A DNA stretch of 6,953 bases, from contig JAUWMM010000097.1 in NCBI GenBank assembly GCA_030613145.1, positions 1-6,953 of the forward strand, given 5' to 3'. This DNA comes from Desulfobacterales bacterium. Its GTDB lineage: Bacteria; Desulfobacterota; Desulfobacteria; Desulfobacterales; C00003060. Position 1 is the stretch's first letter. Every line of letters begins with the position of its first letter. Of this stretch, positions 6,751 to 6,953 are shown one piece after another. The notes under the pieces were generated by a model, which saw only the letters and a program-made list of their open reading frames with translations, was not told where the DNA came from and did not search any database. The translations under genes and the position numbers were made by a program.

Positions 6751-6756
6751 ATCTGA

Positions 6757-6774
6757 CCTGCTTGCTAGTGCAGG
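6757..6774 (+). other. Small hairpin just after the operon's last stop
   Basis: CCTGC (6757-6761) pairs with GCAGG (6770-6774) around an 8-base loop, 6 bases beyond the TAG stop. It has no T-tract and lies ahead of the much stronger terminator. It may protect the mRNA 3' end or be fortuitous. Confidence 0.35.
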
Positions 6775-6793
6775 ATAGATATAGGAACAGTAA

Positions 6794-6828
6794 GGGGGAT
6801 GCTGGGTTTTCCAGCATCCCCCTTTTTT
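6794..6828 (+). terminator. Strong Rho-independent terminator
   Basis: A perfect 12-bp stem, GGGGGATGCTGG (6794-6805) with CCAGCATCCCCC (6811-6822), has a GTTTT loop and is followed by six T residues (6823-6828). The upstream AA at 6792-6793 can extend pairing into the T-tract. It lies 43 bases after the HdrBC stop and marks the end of the transcription unit. The opposite strand lacks a clean T-tract, so it appears mainly unidirectional. Confidence 0.96.
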
Positions 6829-6831
6829 ATT

Positions 6832-6953
6832 TCACTCACCTTTGCCAGAATGCCCCGCAACCCCCTCCGGCCGTAGGCTGTAATCAAAAATCCGGCGAAT
6901 TCGCTTAGCTTGTTTCCATCCATAAATGGCCCTTTTCCGCAATCTCGGCGTCA
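6832..6953 (-). other. Unassigned 3' flank; possible tail of a convergent gene
   Basis: No + strand gene is visible. On the minus strand two frames are open to the window edge. One ends at TAA 6907-6905 with the terminal residues DAEIAEKGHLWMETS, a protein-like composition that could be the C-terminus of a convergent gene. The other runs 39 codons to TGA 6834-6832 but is Arg/Lys-rich and less convincing. The 10-bp palindrome GCGAATTCGC lies at 6895-6904. Neither reading can be assigned to a family from so short a piece. Confidence 0.22.

Overview
The window holds one same-strand operon segment of iron-sulfur flavoprotein genes from a strict anaerobe. The best guess is a Desulfobacterota (deltaproteobacterial) sulfate reducer or syntroph. 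The grounds are HdrA/MvhD/HdrD-type electron-transfer proteins, moderate GC, and two in-frame UGA codons that fall exactly where these families carry conserved cysteines, which implies selenocysteine (Sec) insertion. Taxonomy is inferred from gene content only.

Layout, all on the + strand. (1) 1-1903: the 3' part of a long tandem HdrA; the gene starts upstream of the window. (2) 1916-2701: an MvhD/FrhD-type [2Fe-2S] protein with Sec at codon 16 (UGA 1961-1963) and a winged-helix-like C-terminal extension. (3) 2719-4386: a chimera of an HdrA N-terminal half with its ferredoxin insert, fused to a GltD/NfnB-like NAD(P)H oxidoreductase. (4) 4387-4485: an intergenic gap filled by a GC-rich palindromic repeat. 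(5) 4486-5370: a protein that looks like the missing rest of (3), namely a GltD-type Cys-rich linker plus a degenerate HdrA C-terminal half. (6) 5416-6750: an HdrC-HdrB fusion (HdrD/DsrK-like) with Sec at codon 242 (UGA 6139-6141). (7) 6794-6828: a strong intrinsic terminator closing the operon. (8) About 125 bases with no clear gene, perhaps the tail of a convergent gene.

Together the genes suggest a soluble, flavin-based electron-bifurcating or -confurcating complex. The GltD-like module would exchange electrons with NAD(P)H. The HdrA modules carry FAD and ferredoxin-type clusters. MvhD would pass electrons between a donor module and HdrA, and the HdrBC fusion carries the CCG (cysteine-rich) catalytic domain. 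Sec sits in both the MvhD electron-entry site and the HdrB-type active-site region. The gene set also recalls the HdrA/MvhD/HdrBC-like subunits (BamE, BamF, BamD) of class II benzoyl-CoA reductase complexes, where an MvhD-like Sec protein is known. No BamB/BamC-like gene is visible here, so the physiological substrate is undetermined.

Conventional gene calling would break both selenoproteins: the MvhD would lose its N-terminal metal motif, and the HdrBC fusion would become two ORFs.
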